From contig NZ_JACYXJ010000005.1 in assembly GCF_014842925.1 (NCBI RefSeq), positions 124,001 through 188,000 on the forward strand: a stretch of DNA of 64,000 nucleotides, in the 5' to 3' direction. A program made the translations under genes and the position numbers. Each line of letters opens with the position of its first letter. Positions within the stretch are counted from its first letter, which is position 1. Below, piece by piece: positions 28,116 through 36,704 of this stretch. Source of the DNA: Roseibium polysiphoniae (GTDB taxonomy: Bacteria; Pseudomonadota; Alphaproteobacteria; Rhizobiales; Stappiaceae). The notes below the pieces were generated by a model. That model worked only from the letters and a program-made list of their open reading frames with translations. It did not search any database and was not told the DNA's origin.

Positions 28116-29771
28116 CTAGGCCTTGGCGTCGACTTCGGCGCGCGCCTTATCGCGCAGCTTGCGCCGGATCACCTTGCCGGTCGTCGTCATCGGCAATTCA
28201 TCGACGAACTCGATTTCCCGCGGATACTCATGAGCCGACAGACGTTGGCGCACGAATGACCGGATGTCTTCCTTCATCTCCGGCCCCGCCGTCATACCCT
28301 GTCGCAACACCACATAGGCCTTGACAATTTCCGTACGCAGCGGATCCGGTTTGCCAACGGCAGCGGACAAGGCAATGGCCGGATGGGTCAAAAGGCAATC
28401 CTCGATTTCGCCCGGTCCTATGCGATAGCTCGCTGATGTGATGACGTCGTCGTCACGGCCAACGAAATGCACATAGCCATCATCATCTTTCAGGCCCTGA
28501 TCATTGGTCACCATCCAGTCGCCGATGAACTTTTCCGCAGTTGCCTCAGGCTTGTCCCAATATTCAAGAAACATGACAGGGTCCGGTCGCTTCACGGCGA
28601 TTTGACCAAGCGTTTCGGGCGGCAGCACATTGCCCTCATCATCGATAATCGCGACTTCATGGCCGGGAACAGGCTTGCCGATCGCACCGGATCTTGAGAC
28701 TCCCGCTTCGGCGCAGGACCCGAGAACGGCATTGCATTCGGTCTGGCCATAAAACTCGTTGACCTGAAAGCCGAATTCCTCGGCAAACCAGTCATAGGTT
28801 TCGCGGCCCAGCATTTCACCGGCAGAGCCGACACTGTGCAAACTCAAATCGAACCGCTGCGCCGGACGATCGACGGCGCGCAGCATCTTCAAAGCCGTTG
28901 GCGGAATGAACGCGTTGCGAACGCCCTCGTCCTGCATCAGCTGGAAGGCACGTTCGGGATCGAATTTTCGAAAGCTGAAGGAAACCACCGGAACGCCCAG
29001 ATGCAGAGCCGGGAAGAGCGCATTGAGCAAGCCTCCGGCCCAGGCCCAATCCGATGGCGTCCAGAGCAGGTCGCCTTGCCGGGGCATGAAGTTCTGCGAC
29101 ATCTGAATGCCTGGCAAATGCCCGAGAAGCACGCGGTGCCCATGCAGAACACCTTTCGGCTGGCCGGTGGTTCCCGACGTGTAGATCATCATCGCCGGGT
29201 CATCAGGAGATGTTCGCGTAGTCTCGAAACTGTCAACGGCAGCCTCCAGCAGCGCGTCAAAGGCAAGAACGTCACTGTCCGCACCATCGACAGAGATCAC
29301 CAGCTGAAGCCCTGGCACGTCGTCCCGGATCTCGGTCACCTTGGCCAGACCGGCCAGATCGGTGATCAGAGCCTTTGCGCCGGAATTCGACAGGCGGTAT
29401 TTCAACGCCTCCAGCCCGAAGAGCGCCGCCAGCGGCACAGCGATGGCGCCGAGCTTGTAGATCGCCAGGTGGGCAATTGCGGTCTGGGGCGCCTGCGGCA
29501 ACAACAGCGCCACACGATCGCCGCGGACCACGCCCTTCGCCTTCAGCGCATTGGCGAACCGGTTGGCTGCTTGGGAAAGAGCGCGGTGGCTCCAGTTCTC
29601 GCTTGGCCCGTCGTCGCGCACATGGCGAATGGACAGGCGGTCAGGGTCCTGTGCGGCCCAGCGGTCGCTGACACTCTGCGCAATGTTGTAGTTTTCCGGG
29701 ATCTGCCAGCTGAAATTGGCAAGGAGGGTTTCATAGTCTCCGGCCGCCTGGAGCATGCGGGGGTCCGTCAT
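28116..29771 (-). CDS. Acyl-CoA synthetase (AMP-binding, medium-chain type)
   Basis: A 551-residue member of the ANL (acyl-CoA synthetase) superfamily: P-loop-like MIYTSGTTGQPKG near residue 200, NEFYGQTECN, the hinge DDVITSASYRIGPGEIE and the C-terminal catalytic Lys in PMTTTGKVIRRKLR. It activates a carboxylic acid to its CoA thioester through an adenylate; length and motifs are closer to the medium-chain/benzoate-type group than to acetyl-CoA synthetase. It is convergent with the flippase-GNAT pair; the substrate is not predictable. Confidence 0.9.
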   Translation of the reverse strand: MTDPRMLQAAGDYETLLANFSWQIPENYNIAQSVSDRWAAQDPDRLSIRHVRDDGPSENWSHRALSQAANRFANALKAKGVVRGDRVALLLPQAPQTAIAHLAIYKLGAIAVPLAALFGLEALKYRLSNSGAKALITDLAGLAKVTEIRDDVPGLQLVISVDGADSDVLAFDALLEAAVDSFETTRTSPDDPAMMIYTSGTTGQPKGVLHGHRVLLGHLPGIQMSQNFMPRQGDLLWTPSDWAWAGGLLNALFPALHLGVPVVSFSFRKFDPERAFQLMQDEGVRNAFIPPTALKMLRAVDRPAQRFDLSLHSVGSAGEMLGRETYDWFAEEFGFQVNEFYGQTECNAVLGSCAEAGVSRSGAIGKPVPGHEVAIIDDEGNVLPPETLGQIAVKRPDPVMFLEYWDKPEATAEKFIGDWMVTNDQGLKDDDGYVHFVGRDDDVITSASYRIGPGEIEDCLLTHPAIALSAAVGKPDPLRTEIVKAYVVLRQGMTAGPEMKEDIRSFVRQRLSAHEYPREIEFVDELPMTTTGKVIRRKLRDKARAEVDAKA

Positions 29772-29884
29772 TCGATGAAAGGTGCCGGAGCCTAGCCCTC
29801 TGTTTGCTGCGGCGCAATAGTGCCGTCAAAGGTGCCCCATAGGGACGTTCTTGCTCTTCTTGCCCCGGTTTGTTGCTAGCTTGA

Positions 29885-29907
29885 GAAGGATTTCTCCTTC
29901 CCTTTTT
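29885..29907 (+). terminator. Terminator-like hairpin upstream of the queCDEF leader
   Basis: Perfect stem GAAGGA / TCCTTC (29885-29890 with 29895-29900), loop TTTC, then CCTTTTT. On the plus strand it looks like an intrinsic terminator, but the gene to its left runs on the minus strand. It could stop stray transcription into the operon or be an attenuator before the aptamer. Confidence 0.45.
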
Positions 29908-29952
29908 GCGCAAGCCTGCTAGAAGCCCCCCCCCGCCTGCCTTTTGGCGGGT

Positions 29953-29991
29953 GACCGGTCGCAGCCTACCCGGTCCTAGCGAAAACAAGGG
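29953..29991 (+). promoter_or_regulatory. preQ1-I riboswitch controlling queC translation
   Basis: The pattern fits the preQ1-I aptamer: a perfect 6-bp stem GACCGG / CCGGTC (29953-29958 with 29970-29975), loop beginning TCGCAG (29959-29964), a C-rich joint with the candidate ligand-reading cytosine, then a tail with AAAACAAGG (29982-29990). The loop start and tail match, from memory, the Thermoanaerobacter tengcongensis aptamer. AAGGG at 29987-29991 is the Shine-Dalgarno of queC (8 bases before TTG 30000), so pseudoknot formation with preQ1 would block ribosome binding. Confidence 0.8.
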
Positions 29992-29999
29992 TCAAAAAC

Positions 30000-30689
30000 T
30001 TGAAAACACTTGTCATCTGCTCTGGCGGACTGGACTCCGTCACGCTTGCGCACAAGGTTGCGCAAGAAAATGAGCTCATCGGCCTGGTCTCCTTCGACTA
30101 TGGCCAGCGTCACAAAAAGGAACTGGCCTATGCCAGGGCCTGCGCCGACGCCCTCAACACCACCCACGATCTGATCGACATCTCCCATGTCGGCCGCCTG
30201 CTGTCCGGCTCGGCATTGACCGACGACCTTGATGTGCCCGACGGCCACTACGCCGAGGAAAGCATGAAGGTGACGGTGGTCCCGAACCGCAATGCCATCA
30301 TGATGGCCATCGCCTTCGGCATTGCCTCTTCACGCGGTGCCCAGGCTGTTGCCGCAGCCGTTCACGGCGGCGACCACTTCATCTATCCAGACTGCCGTCC
30401 GGGCTTCGTCGACGCGTTTGAGACCATGCAGCGGCATGCACTCGACGGCATGGGCGAAATCAGGTTCTACGCCCCCTTCGTGCACAAGACCAAGGCGGAC
30501 ATCGCCGCCGAGGGGTTGAAACTTGGCATCGATTTCCGAGACACCTGGTCCTGCTACAAGGGCGGCGAGCACCATTGCGGGCGCTGTGGCACCTGTGTCG
30601 AACGGCGCGAGGCCTTTCACCTGGCCGGCGGCACCGACCCGACCCTCTATGAAGATCCGGAGTTCTGGAAGGCGGCCTGCAATGTATAG
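30000..30689 (+). CDS. queC: 7-cyano-7-deazaguanine synthase
   Basis: ATP-dependent enzyme that turns CDG into preQ0 in queuosine synthesis. 229 residues; PP-loop motif SGGLDS at residues 8-13 and zinc-binding Cys in CYKGGEHHCGRCGTC at the C-terminus. Starts with TTG at 30000, giving MKTLVICSGG as in homologues, with AAGGG 8 bases upstream lying inside the riboswitch tail. First gene of a four-gene operon; its stop overlaps queD by 8 bases. Confidence 0.96.
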   Translation: MKTLVICSGGLDSVTLAHKVAQENELIGLVSFDYGQRHKKELAYARACADALNTTHDLIDISHVGRLLSGSALTDDLDVPDGHYAEESMKVTVVPNRNAIMMAIAFGIASSRGAQAVAAAVHGGDHFIYPDCRPGFVDAFETMQRHALDGMGEIRFYAPFVHKTKADIAAEGLKLGIDFRDTWSCYKGGEHHCGRCGTCVERREAFHLAGGTDPTLYEDPEFWKAACNV

Positions 30690-31038
30690 GATCTGGAAAG
30701 AGTTCCACTTCTCGGCGTCCCATCAGCTTCATGGCCTGGACGACGATCACCCCTGCGCGCGCCTTCACGGCCACAACTATGTTGTCGAGATTGAACTGGA
30801 ATCTGAAACCCTCGACAGCACCGGCTTTGTCCGGGACTACAAGGAGCTCGGCGCGTTCAAGGCCTATGTGGATGAAACGCTCGACCACCGTCATCTCAAC
30901 GACGTGCTCGGCGACGATTGCGTGACCGCAGAAGGCATGGCGAAACACTTCTTCGACTGGTGCAGGCAGCGCTGGTCGGAAGTCTCCGCTGTCAGGGTCC
31001 GTGAGACGCCGAAGACTTGCGCGGAGTTCCGCCCATGA
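30682..31038 (+). CDS. queD: 6-carboxytetrahydropterin synthase
   Basis: Converts dihydroneopterin triphosphate to 6-carboxy-tetrahydropterin, the first committed step to deazaguanine. 118 residues; zinc ligands His14, His29 and His31 ([11 protein letters not shown]) and catalytic Cys25. ATG 30682 lies inside the end of queC; a longer frame starting at 30523 is antisense-type extension and not conserved. The ATGA junction with queE shows translational coupling. Confidence 0.95.
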   Translation: MYRIWKEFHFSASHQLHGLDDDHPCARLHGHNYVVEIELESETLDSTGFVRDYKELGAFKAYVDETLDHRHLNDVLGDDCVTAEGMAKHFFDWCRQRWSEVSAVRVRETPKTCAEFRP

Positions 31039-31802
31039 CGCCTCTGGCAATGACGGCGGTGAACCCGGTCATGCTCGATGAGCCGACAATCCGCATAAGC
31101 GAGATCTTTGGCCCGACCATCCAGGGGGAAGGCGCGCTGATCGGCAAGCCAACCGTCTTTTTGCGCACCGGCGGCTGTGATTATCGTTGCTCCTGGTGCG
31201 ACACCCTCCACGCCGTCGACAGCGCCCATCGGCATGAGTGGCTGCCGATGACACCCCAGGCCATCATGATGCAGATTGAAGTGCTGACCGGCGGCAAGCC
31301 CTTGACTGTTTCGCTCTCTGGCGGAAACCCCGCCATCCAGCCCCTCGCCTGCCTGATCGAACTTGGTCAAAAGCGGGGCTTCGACTTTGCTCTGGAAACC
31401 CAGGGAAGCCTGGCAAAAGACTGGTTTGCCGAACTCTCCGTCCTGACGCTCAGCCCCAAGCCACCCTCGAGCGGCATGACCACCGATTGGCAAAGACTGG
31501 CCGAATGTGTCGATGCAGCCGGCCGGAAGACCCGTACGGTGATGAAGATCGTGATCTTCAATGACGAAGACTACGCTTATGCCCGGGACGTTGCGGGAAG
31601 ACACCCAAACCTGCCGCTCTACTTGCAGCCGGGCAATCACACGCCGCCGCCATCGCGCGATGATAACGCCAGCATCGATCTGGACGGCATCATGAGCCGA
31701 ATGCGCTGGCTGATCGACAAGGTGACGAGTGACCGATGGTTCGAAGCCACGGTCCTTCCCCAGCTGCACACCCTGATCTGGGGCAATCTTCGCGGAGTAT
31801 GA
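31035..31802 (+). CDS. queE: 7-carboxy-7-deazaguanine synthase
   Basis: Radical SAM enzyme that forms CDG from 6-carboxytetrahydropterin. 255 residues; the [4Fe-4S] motif CDYRCSWC uses Cys48, Cys52 and Cys55 in the standard CxxxCxxC spacing, and SLSGGNPA is the usual GGE-like SAM-binding region. The ATG at 31035 overlaps the queD stop (ATGA), so it is preferred to a TTG at 31017. C-terminal LHTLIWGN is typical. Confidence 0.95.
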   Translation: MTPLAMTAVNPVMLDEPTIRISEIFGPTIQGEGALIGKPTVFLRTGGCDYRCSWCDTLHAVDSAHRHEWLPMTPQAIMMQIEVLTGGKPLTVSLSGGNPAIQPLACLIELGQKRGFDFALETQGSLAKDWFAELSVLTLSPKPPSSGMTTDWQRLAECVDAAGRKTRTVMKIVIFNDEDYAYARDVAGRHPNLPLYLQPGNHTPPPSRDDNASIDLDGIMSRMRWLIDKVTSDRWFEATVLPQLHTLIWGNLRGV

Positions 31803-31804
31803 CA

Positions 31805-32272
31805 ATGAACGACAAGAGCATTTACGAAAATCTGACCCAGCTCGGCACCTCAACGGAACTGCCGTCGACGCCTGAAGACGCCGTTCTGGAGCGCGTTCCG
31901 AACCCCCAGGCCGGTACCGGCTATCTGGTGCGTTTCACCGCGCCCGAATTCACCTCGCTTTGCCCGATCACAAGCGCGCCCGACTTCGCACATCTGATGA
32001 TCGACTATGTGCCGGACCAGTGGCTGGTCGAAAGCAAATCGTTGAAGCTGTTCCTGGGATCCTTCCGCAACCACGGCGCATTTCATGAGGATTGCACCGT
32101 CTCCATCGGCAAGCGCATTGCCGAACTTCTGGAGCCAAAATGGCTAAGGATCGGAGGCTACTGGTACCCGCGTGGCGGCATTCCCATTGACGTCTTCTAT
32201 CAGACTGGGCCGCAGCCGTCTGACGTCTGGGTTCCAGAGCAGGGCGTCGCTCCCTACCGTGGGCGCGGATAA
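31805..32272 (+). CDS. queF: NADPH-dependent 7-cyano-7-deazaguanine reductase
   Basis: Reduces the nitrile of preQ0 to the amine of preQ1, the ligand of the riboswitch that heads this operon. 155 residues, the short one-domain form; nucleophile Cys53 in SLCPIT, Asp60, and the signature [11 protein letters not shown] 31805 is chosen because GGAG lies 7 bases before it; ATG 31799 overlaps the queE stop but has no room for a Shine-Dalgarno. Last gene of the operon. Confidence 0.95.
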   Translation: MNDKSIYENLTQLGTSTELPSTPEDAVLERVPNPQAGTGYLVRFTAPEFTSLCPITSAPDFAHLMIDYVPDQWLVESKSLKLFLGSFRNHGAFHEDCTVSIGKRIAELLEPKWLRIGGYWYPRGGIPIDVFYQTGPQPSDVWVPEQGVAPYRGRG

Positions 32273-32347
32273 CGCCAAGCCAGTGCAATCGCTGTCGCGC
32301 ATCTGAATATATATCGCAAGACTGAAGCTGAATTATTGTGAAATGGA

Positions 32348-32367
32348 GATAAATCTCGTAATTTATC
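32348..32367. promoter_or_regulatory. Inverted repeat upstream of the LysR gene
   Basis: Perfect 7-base arms GATAAAT / ATTTATC separated by 6 bases, in AT-rich DNA. A TATAAT at 32371-32376 follows by 3 bases and would begin transcription about 14 bases before the ATG at 32397. This is the expected place for an autoregulatory LysR site. Confidence 0.45.
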
Positions 32368-32396
32368 GCCTATAATTCGCATTCAGGATATAATTT

Positions 32397-33314
32397 ATGG
32401 ACACAGACAGCGTTCGACTTTTTGTGCTCGCGGCAGACAAGCTCAACATCAGCGCCGCGGGGCGGGAACTCGGCATTGCTCCGGCCGTCGCCAGTGCCCG
32501 GCTTGCGAAGCTTGAAAACGCCCTGGGGGCAGATCTGCTCCACCGGTCGACACGGAAAGTCTCACTGTCGCTGGAAGGTGCCGAATTCCTGCCCTTCGCC
32601 CGGGAAATCCTGGCGCAGGAAGCCGCCGCCCATGCAGCCCTCGGGCACGGCAGCGCAACCGCAACCGGCACCCTGCGCTTTGCCGCGCCCAGCACGTTCG
32701 CTCAGCTCTATATTGCGCCGCTCCTGCCCGAGTTTCTCGAGTTTCACCCCGGCATCCGGCTGGACCTGCGGCTCTCGGACATTCCCTTCAACCTGATCGA
32801 AGGCAGTTTTGATCTGGCCTTGCGCAGTTCCGTGATCGAGGACAGCAGCCTGAAAGGCCGCAAGCTCGCCGATGACACGCGGGTGCTCTGCGCCTCTCCC
32901 GCCTATCTTGCCAAGCATGGAACGCCGCAAGACCCACAAGACCTCAGCGGGCACAGCCTCCTGGCCTTTCGCAGCCGCGCACCCAAGCAGCTGGTGGATG
33001 GTGAGGGAAACACCGGCGTGTTCGATCCGGGCGAGGCTGGGGCACGCCTCGTTGTCGACGACGGCTGCAGCCACAAGATTGCAACCTTGAACGGTGCCGG
33101 AATCGCGATCAATTCCCTTTGGAGTGTTCACGAGAACCTCAAGGACGGCTCCCTGGTTCAGGTCCTTCCCGGCTACACCGTCGACGAACCCTCGGTTCTC
33201 TGGCTGGTCTATCCAAAGTCCAACGTCCTGACGGCGAAGGTCCGCATCTTCATCGATTTCCTCATCGAGAAAATCGGCAGGTCCCCGGCATGGTCGCAGT
33301 CCCAAGAGCGATGA
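32397..33314 (+). CDS. LysR family transcriptional regulator
   Basis: A 305-residue LTTR: N-terminal winged helix (residues 1-60, with LNISAAGRELGIAPAVASARLAKLENALGADLLHRSTRKVSLS) and periplasmic-fold effector domain from about residue 90. The helix-turn-helix pattern is like that of the CrgA/DsdC-type subgroup. There is no divergent gene next to it: queF runs in the same direction upstream and DUF2867 is convergent downstream, so its target is not evident. Confidence 0.92.
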   Translation: MDTDSVRLFVLAADKLNISAAGRELGIAPAVASARLAKLENALGADLLHRSTRKVSLSLEGAEFLPFAREILAQEAAAHAALGHGSATATGTLRFAAPSTFAQLYIAPLLPEFLEFHPGIRLDLRLSDIPFNLIEGSFDLALRSSVIEDSSLKGRKLADDTRVLCASPAYLAKHGTPQDPQDLSGHSLLAFRSRAPKQLVDGEGNTGVFDPGEAGARLVVDDGCSHKIATLNGAGIAINSLWSVHENLKDGSLVQVLPGYTVDEPSVLWLVYPKSNVLTAKVRIFIDFLIEKIGRSPAWSQSQER

Positions 33315-33318
33315 CGTG

Positions 33319-33795
33319 TCAGGCGGCCGCCAGTTCAGACTTCACAACGCGCCTCAGTGAATCCCGCACGATCAAGATGTGAAACGGCAGGATGGTCGCC
33401 AGATAGATCCGCCCGCCGATGTTGTGCGGATGGACCCAGGTTGCACAATGAACGAAGCCATTCCGAGCCAGGACGCTGACGCGGAAATTCAGATGCTTGT
33501 CGTTGAAACCGGCCACGACCTCCTCGCCCGTATCCGTCTCAACCGGGAAGATGCCCAGCTTGTCAGAGGCGACCGGCCCGTCGTTTGAAAGGCCAAACGG
33601 CGCCGTCACAAGCCTGCGCAGCCGCAAGAGCAATTGCGCCCAGCCGGGAAAGGCCACGATGATTTCAGCCGCTGGCCGTGCCCTCATGGCAGAGCGGACC
33701 CTGTAGCAGTCGAGAAAGTCGCCATCGGCAACGTGCCGGTGCAAAAGACTGTCCTGCGGAAGCTCGGCAGTGCTCACGTTTGCTTGCGCCTTCAT
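33319..33795 (-). CDS. DUF2867 domain protein
   Basis: A 158-residue protein of the DUF2867 family, which often appears as the C-terminal half of NAD-binding epimerase-like proteins; here it stands alone. Conserved-looking segments are SDKLGIFPVETDTGEEVVAGFNDKHLNFRVSV and HPHNIGGRIYLATILPFHILIVRDSLRR. The 3' ends of this gene and the LysR gene are 4 bp apart. Function unknown. Confidence 0.75.
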   Translation of the reverse strand: MKAQANVSTAELPQDSLLHRHVADGDFLDCYRVRSAMRARPAAEIIVAFPGWAQLLLRLRRLVTAPFGLSNDGPVASDKLGIFPVETDTGEEVVAGFNDKHLNFRVSVLARNGFVHCATWVHPHNIGGRIYLATILPFHILIVRDSLRRVVKSELAAA

Positions 33796-34015
33796 CAGTT
33801 GCGCTCCTGTTCGTTGCGATCGTGAAACCTGGAGCCAGTCTCACCCATTGCCCACGTCAGGGACAGGGCATCTGGACGCGGCACAGGCGCGCAGGCCGCT
33901 TTGACCTTCAAAGCCGCACCGCTTTAACCCGCATTTCGGATTGCCAGGGACACATGCAATGACGTAGCGTCGGGAGAGATGCCTTTATTTGATCTGCCCG
34001 CGAGGTGAGGTTTTC

Positions 34016-34825
34016 ATGCGCCTTTTGATTTTAGCACTTTTCAGCCAATTCCTTGTACTGGCAGCCACCCCGGCCCTTGCGGCCAGCTGCGGCAATGATG
34101 GACGTGGCTTCAACGCCTGGCGCGATGCCTTCATTGAGCAGTCTTCCCGCTACGGATTGAAGCAGCGGGTGGTCAAATCATCCCTGCAGAATGTCACCTA
34201 CAACAAGAAGGTGATCCGGCTCGATCGAAATCAGAAATCCTTCAAGCTCAGCTTCAACCAGTTCTACGCCAAGCGCGTGAACAACGCGATGATCCGGCGG
34301 GGCCAGAAACTGGGCAAGACCTATGCCCGCACCTTCCGCTGGGTCGAGAAGAAATACGGCGTTCCGTCACCTGTGATTCTGGCGATCTGGGGTCTTGAAA
34401 CCAACTACGGCGGCTTTTCCGGAAACATGTCCGTTCTCCGCTCGCTCGCTACGCTTGCTTATGATTGCCGCCGCTCGAAGTTTTTCACCAACGAGCTGGT
34501 GGCCGCGCTGACCATCGTTCAGCGACGCGACATGACGCCTGCGGAAATGAAGGGGGCATGGGCTGGCGAAATCGGGCAGACCCAGTTTCTGGCGTCCTCT
34601 TACGTCAAATATGCCGTCGATGGTGATCGCAACGGCAAGCGCGATCTGATCCGCTCCGTGCCCGATGTTCTGGCCTCAACCGCCAACTATCTCGCCAAAC
34701 ACGGCTGGCGCCGGGGCCAGGGTTGGGCACCGGGCTCTGCCAACTACAATGTCCTGAAGAAATGGAACAAGGCCAGCGTCTACGTTCAGACGATTTCCGT
34801 CATGGCGGAAAAGATCAGCGAGTAG
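34016..34825 (+). CDS. MltB-like lytic murein transglycosylase
   Basis: A 269-residue exported enzyme that cuts the glycan strand of peptidoglycan with formation of 1,6-anhydro-MurNAc. Signal peptide MRLLILALFSQFLVLAATPALAAS, then an SLT_2 domain with catalytic Glu128 in IWGLETNYGG and GQTQFLASSYVKYAVDGDRNGKRD. No C-terminal peptidoglycan-binding domain, so shorter than E. coli MltB. ATG 34016 follows GAGGTGAGG by 5 bases. A neighbour on the other strand is an L,D-transpeptidase. Confidence 0.92.
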   Translation: MRLLILALFSQFLVLAATPALAASCGNDGRGFNAWRDAFIEQSSRYGLKQRVVKSSLQNVTYNKKVIRLDRNQKSFKLSFNQFYAKRVNNAMIRRGQKLGKTYARTFRWVEKKYGVPSPVILAIWGLETNYGGFSGNMSVLRSLATLAYDCRRSKFFTNELVAALTIVQRRDMTPAEMKGAWAGEIGQTQFLASSYVKYAVDGDRNGKRDLIRSVPDVLASTANYLAKHGWRRGQGWAPGSANYNVLKKWNKASVYVQTISVMAEKISE

Positions 34826-34834
34826 TCAGCGCGC

Positions 34835-35533
34835 TCAGCCCAGCACAACCACCTTGGCACCGATGTCCACCCGGCCATAAAGGTCAATGATATCCTGCTG
34901 CCACATGCGGATGCAGCCACTGGACGCGTTGGTGCCGATGCTGCTGGGAACGCTGGTTCCATGGATGCGATAAAGCGTATCCCGGCCATTTTGATAGAGA
35001 TAAAGGCCACGTGCGCCGATTGGGTTGCTCGGGCCGCCGTTCATACCGTTCCGGTACTTCTCCAGTTTCGGCTCACGAGCAATCATTTCCGCCGGCGGGA
35101 ACCACTTTGGCCATTCCCGTTTGTAGCCAACCACGGCCTCGCCGCTCCAAGCAAAGCCCGCGCGACCAACGCCGATGCCGTAACGCATCGCGCGGCCCCG
35201 AGGCTCGACCAGATAGAGAAACTTCTTGCCCGGATCGACGACGATGGTTCCAACCGGATAGCGCGTGAAATAACGAACTGACTGGCGCAGGTAACGCGCG
35301 TTGAAATTCTGATAATCGATGCCCGGCAGCGAGAACCCGCCATCAGTAATCGGCGCATAGGCGCTGGCATACTCGGAAGCAACATCAGATGTCACCGAGG
35401 ACGCTGGCGCGGCGCTCGAACCGAAACCCAGGCTTGCCGGAAGCGGCGCCGTTCCTCGGCCACGGCCCTGGCAGGCCCCCAGCACAAGAGGCAGACCAAC
35501 AACAAAGCTACGGCGGCTCATTTTCGATGCCAT
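34835..35533 (-). CDS. L,D-transpeptidase with Tat/lipoprotein signal
   Basis: A 232-residue YkuD-domain protein acting on peptidoglycan. The N-terminus SRRSFVVGLPLVLGAC combines a twin-arginine pattern with a lipobox, so it may be exported folded by Tat and lipid-anchored. The catalytic motif is IHGTSVPSSIG followed by SSGCIRM. Convergent and only 9 bp from the MltB-like gene; the two may act on the same wall material. Third L,D-transpeptidase in the window and of a third subtype. Confidence 0.92.
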   Translation of the reverse strand: MASKMSRRSFVVGLPLVLGACQGRGRGTAPLPASLGFGSSAAPASSVTSDVASEYASAYAPITDGGFSLPGIDYQNFNARYLRQSVRYFTRYPVGTIVVDPGKKFLYLVEPRGRAMRYGIGVGRAGFAWSGEAVVGYKREWPKWFPPAEMIAREPKLEKYRNGMNGGPSNPIGARGLYLYQNGRDTLYRIHGTSVPSSIGTNASSGCIRMWQQDIIDLYGRVDIGAKVVVLG

Positions 35534-35662
35534 GGACAGGTCCTTTCAAGGCGCTGGCAACGCGGGTCATCGCGCCTGTCCGCTTAAAATAACAGGGCTT
35601 GCGCCCGAAAAATGCCCTTAGAAGGCAACACATTTATGGTAAATAGACGGTAAATATGGCGA

Positions 35663-36541
35663 CTATGCTTCAATCTTCGCGATCATTGCGCCCAATGCCG
35701 GCTGGTTAAGCCGTAAGGCCGCAACTGATGGCGAGACCCATTTTCGTGTCCTGTGCCCCTCTTCCCATTCAGTCTCCGGAAGAACGCGGGTGACCTCCAT
35801 GCCGAATACAATCACCTCACAGGTCGCACCCCATTTCTCGTAGGAATAGGTGCCCAGTTGCGTCTTGCCGAAACGCCCCTCGACGCCGGCCTCCTCTCGC
35901 GCCTCAACCCGCGCAGAGGCCGCTGGGCTCAGGCCAGGTTCGACAATCCCCTTGGGCACAACCAGATGGCGTCCGCTGCTCGAGCCAACCACAAGGATCT
36001 CAAGGCCCGCCGCTGTACGGCGATAGGGTATGACCGCAGACTGACTGTAATAATAGGCTGGCCGCTCGCGGCAGGCAGGACCGTCAGGAGCGGGATAGGG
36101 GAACAGATCAGGCAGATCAAAAGCATCAATGCGCCTGATCAAAGAAAGCTTCCGCGGTCCTCGGCGCAGCCGAAACAGGACACCTGGCGCCGCCTCAAGA
36201 ATGCAGCCAAGCTCGAGCGCCAACTGGCGAACCGCACTGGAGGGCGCAACCAGAAGGGCCGTTCCACTTTCCGGCAGATCCGGTAGGCTGCCGGCGGAAA
36301 GCGCCTCCGAGCACTGGATGTTTCCCGCCGTCCATCCTGCGGCCTTCAGTGCCTTTTCCGCACTGATGCGCGCGCGTAAACTGCCCGATACGAGCACCAG
36401 ATCTGGCCGCAGTCTTTCCTTGCCAAGCCAAGCGCCAATCTTCTGGGCCTGCCGCTTGCCCTTCGTGCGCAGGGGACGATCGGACTTCGCGCCACCCCAG
36501 TCTTTCACACCCGCCCCGGCACATAAGATCAACAGCTCCAT
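35663..36541 (-). CDS. Histidine-phosphatase-like/NUDIX fusion protein
   Basis: A 292-residue protein from ATG 36541 (GGAGAG upstream). The first half has a SixA-type phosphoglycerate-mutase layout (DRPLRTKGKRQAQKIGAWL, RPDLVLVSGSLRARISAEKAL) but the catalytic RHG at the N-terminus is replaced: it begins MELLILCAGAG. The second half is a NUDIX domain (GIVEPGLSPAASARVEAREEAGV) in which the first Glu and the Arg of the canonical box are replaced while the EExG part is kept. This NUDIX-box variant is common in rhizobial proteins. Likely a pyrophosphohydrolase whose first domain is inactive. Confidence 0.72.
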   Translation of the reverse strand: MELLILCAGAGVKDWGGAKSDRPLRTKGKRQAQKIGAWLGKERLRPDLVLVSGSLRARISAEKALKAAGWTAGNIQCSEALSAGSLPDLPESGTALLVAPSSAVRQLALELGCILEAAPGVLFRLRRGPRKLSLIRRIDAFDLPDLFPYPAPDGPACRERPAYYYSQSAVIPYRRTAAGLEILVVGSSSGRHLVVPKGIVEPGLSPAASARVEAREEAGVEGRFGKTQLGTYSYEKWGATCEVIVFGMEVTRVLPETEWEEGHRTRKWVSPSVAALRLNQPALGAMIAKIEA

Positions 36542-36704
36542 TCCAGTCTCTCCGACCGTCCGATTACAGGCTTTGTCGCACGTGGCATGCATTTTTCTTG
36601 GAAATAAGCCGACAATCCAACTGTTTAACTGGCACGCTGAGCCGTGCTTTCGGGTGGCTCTGCGCATAAAGTCAAACACTGCGGCGTCGCCAGGTTTTTG
36701 AAGC

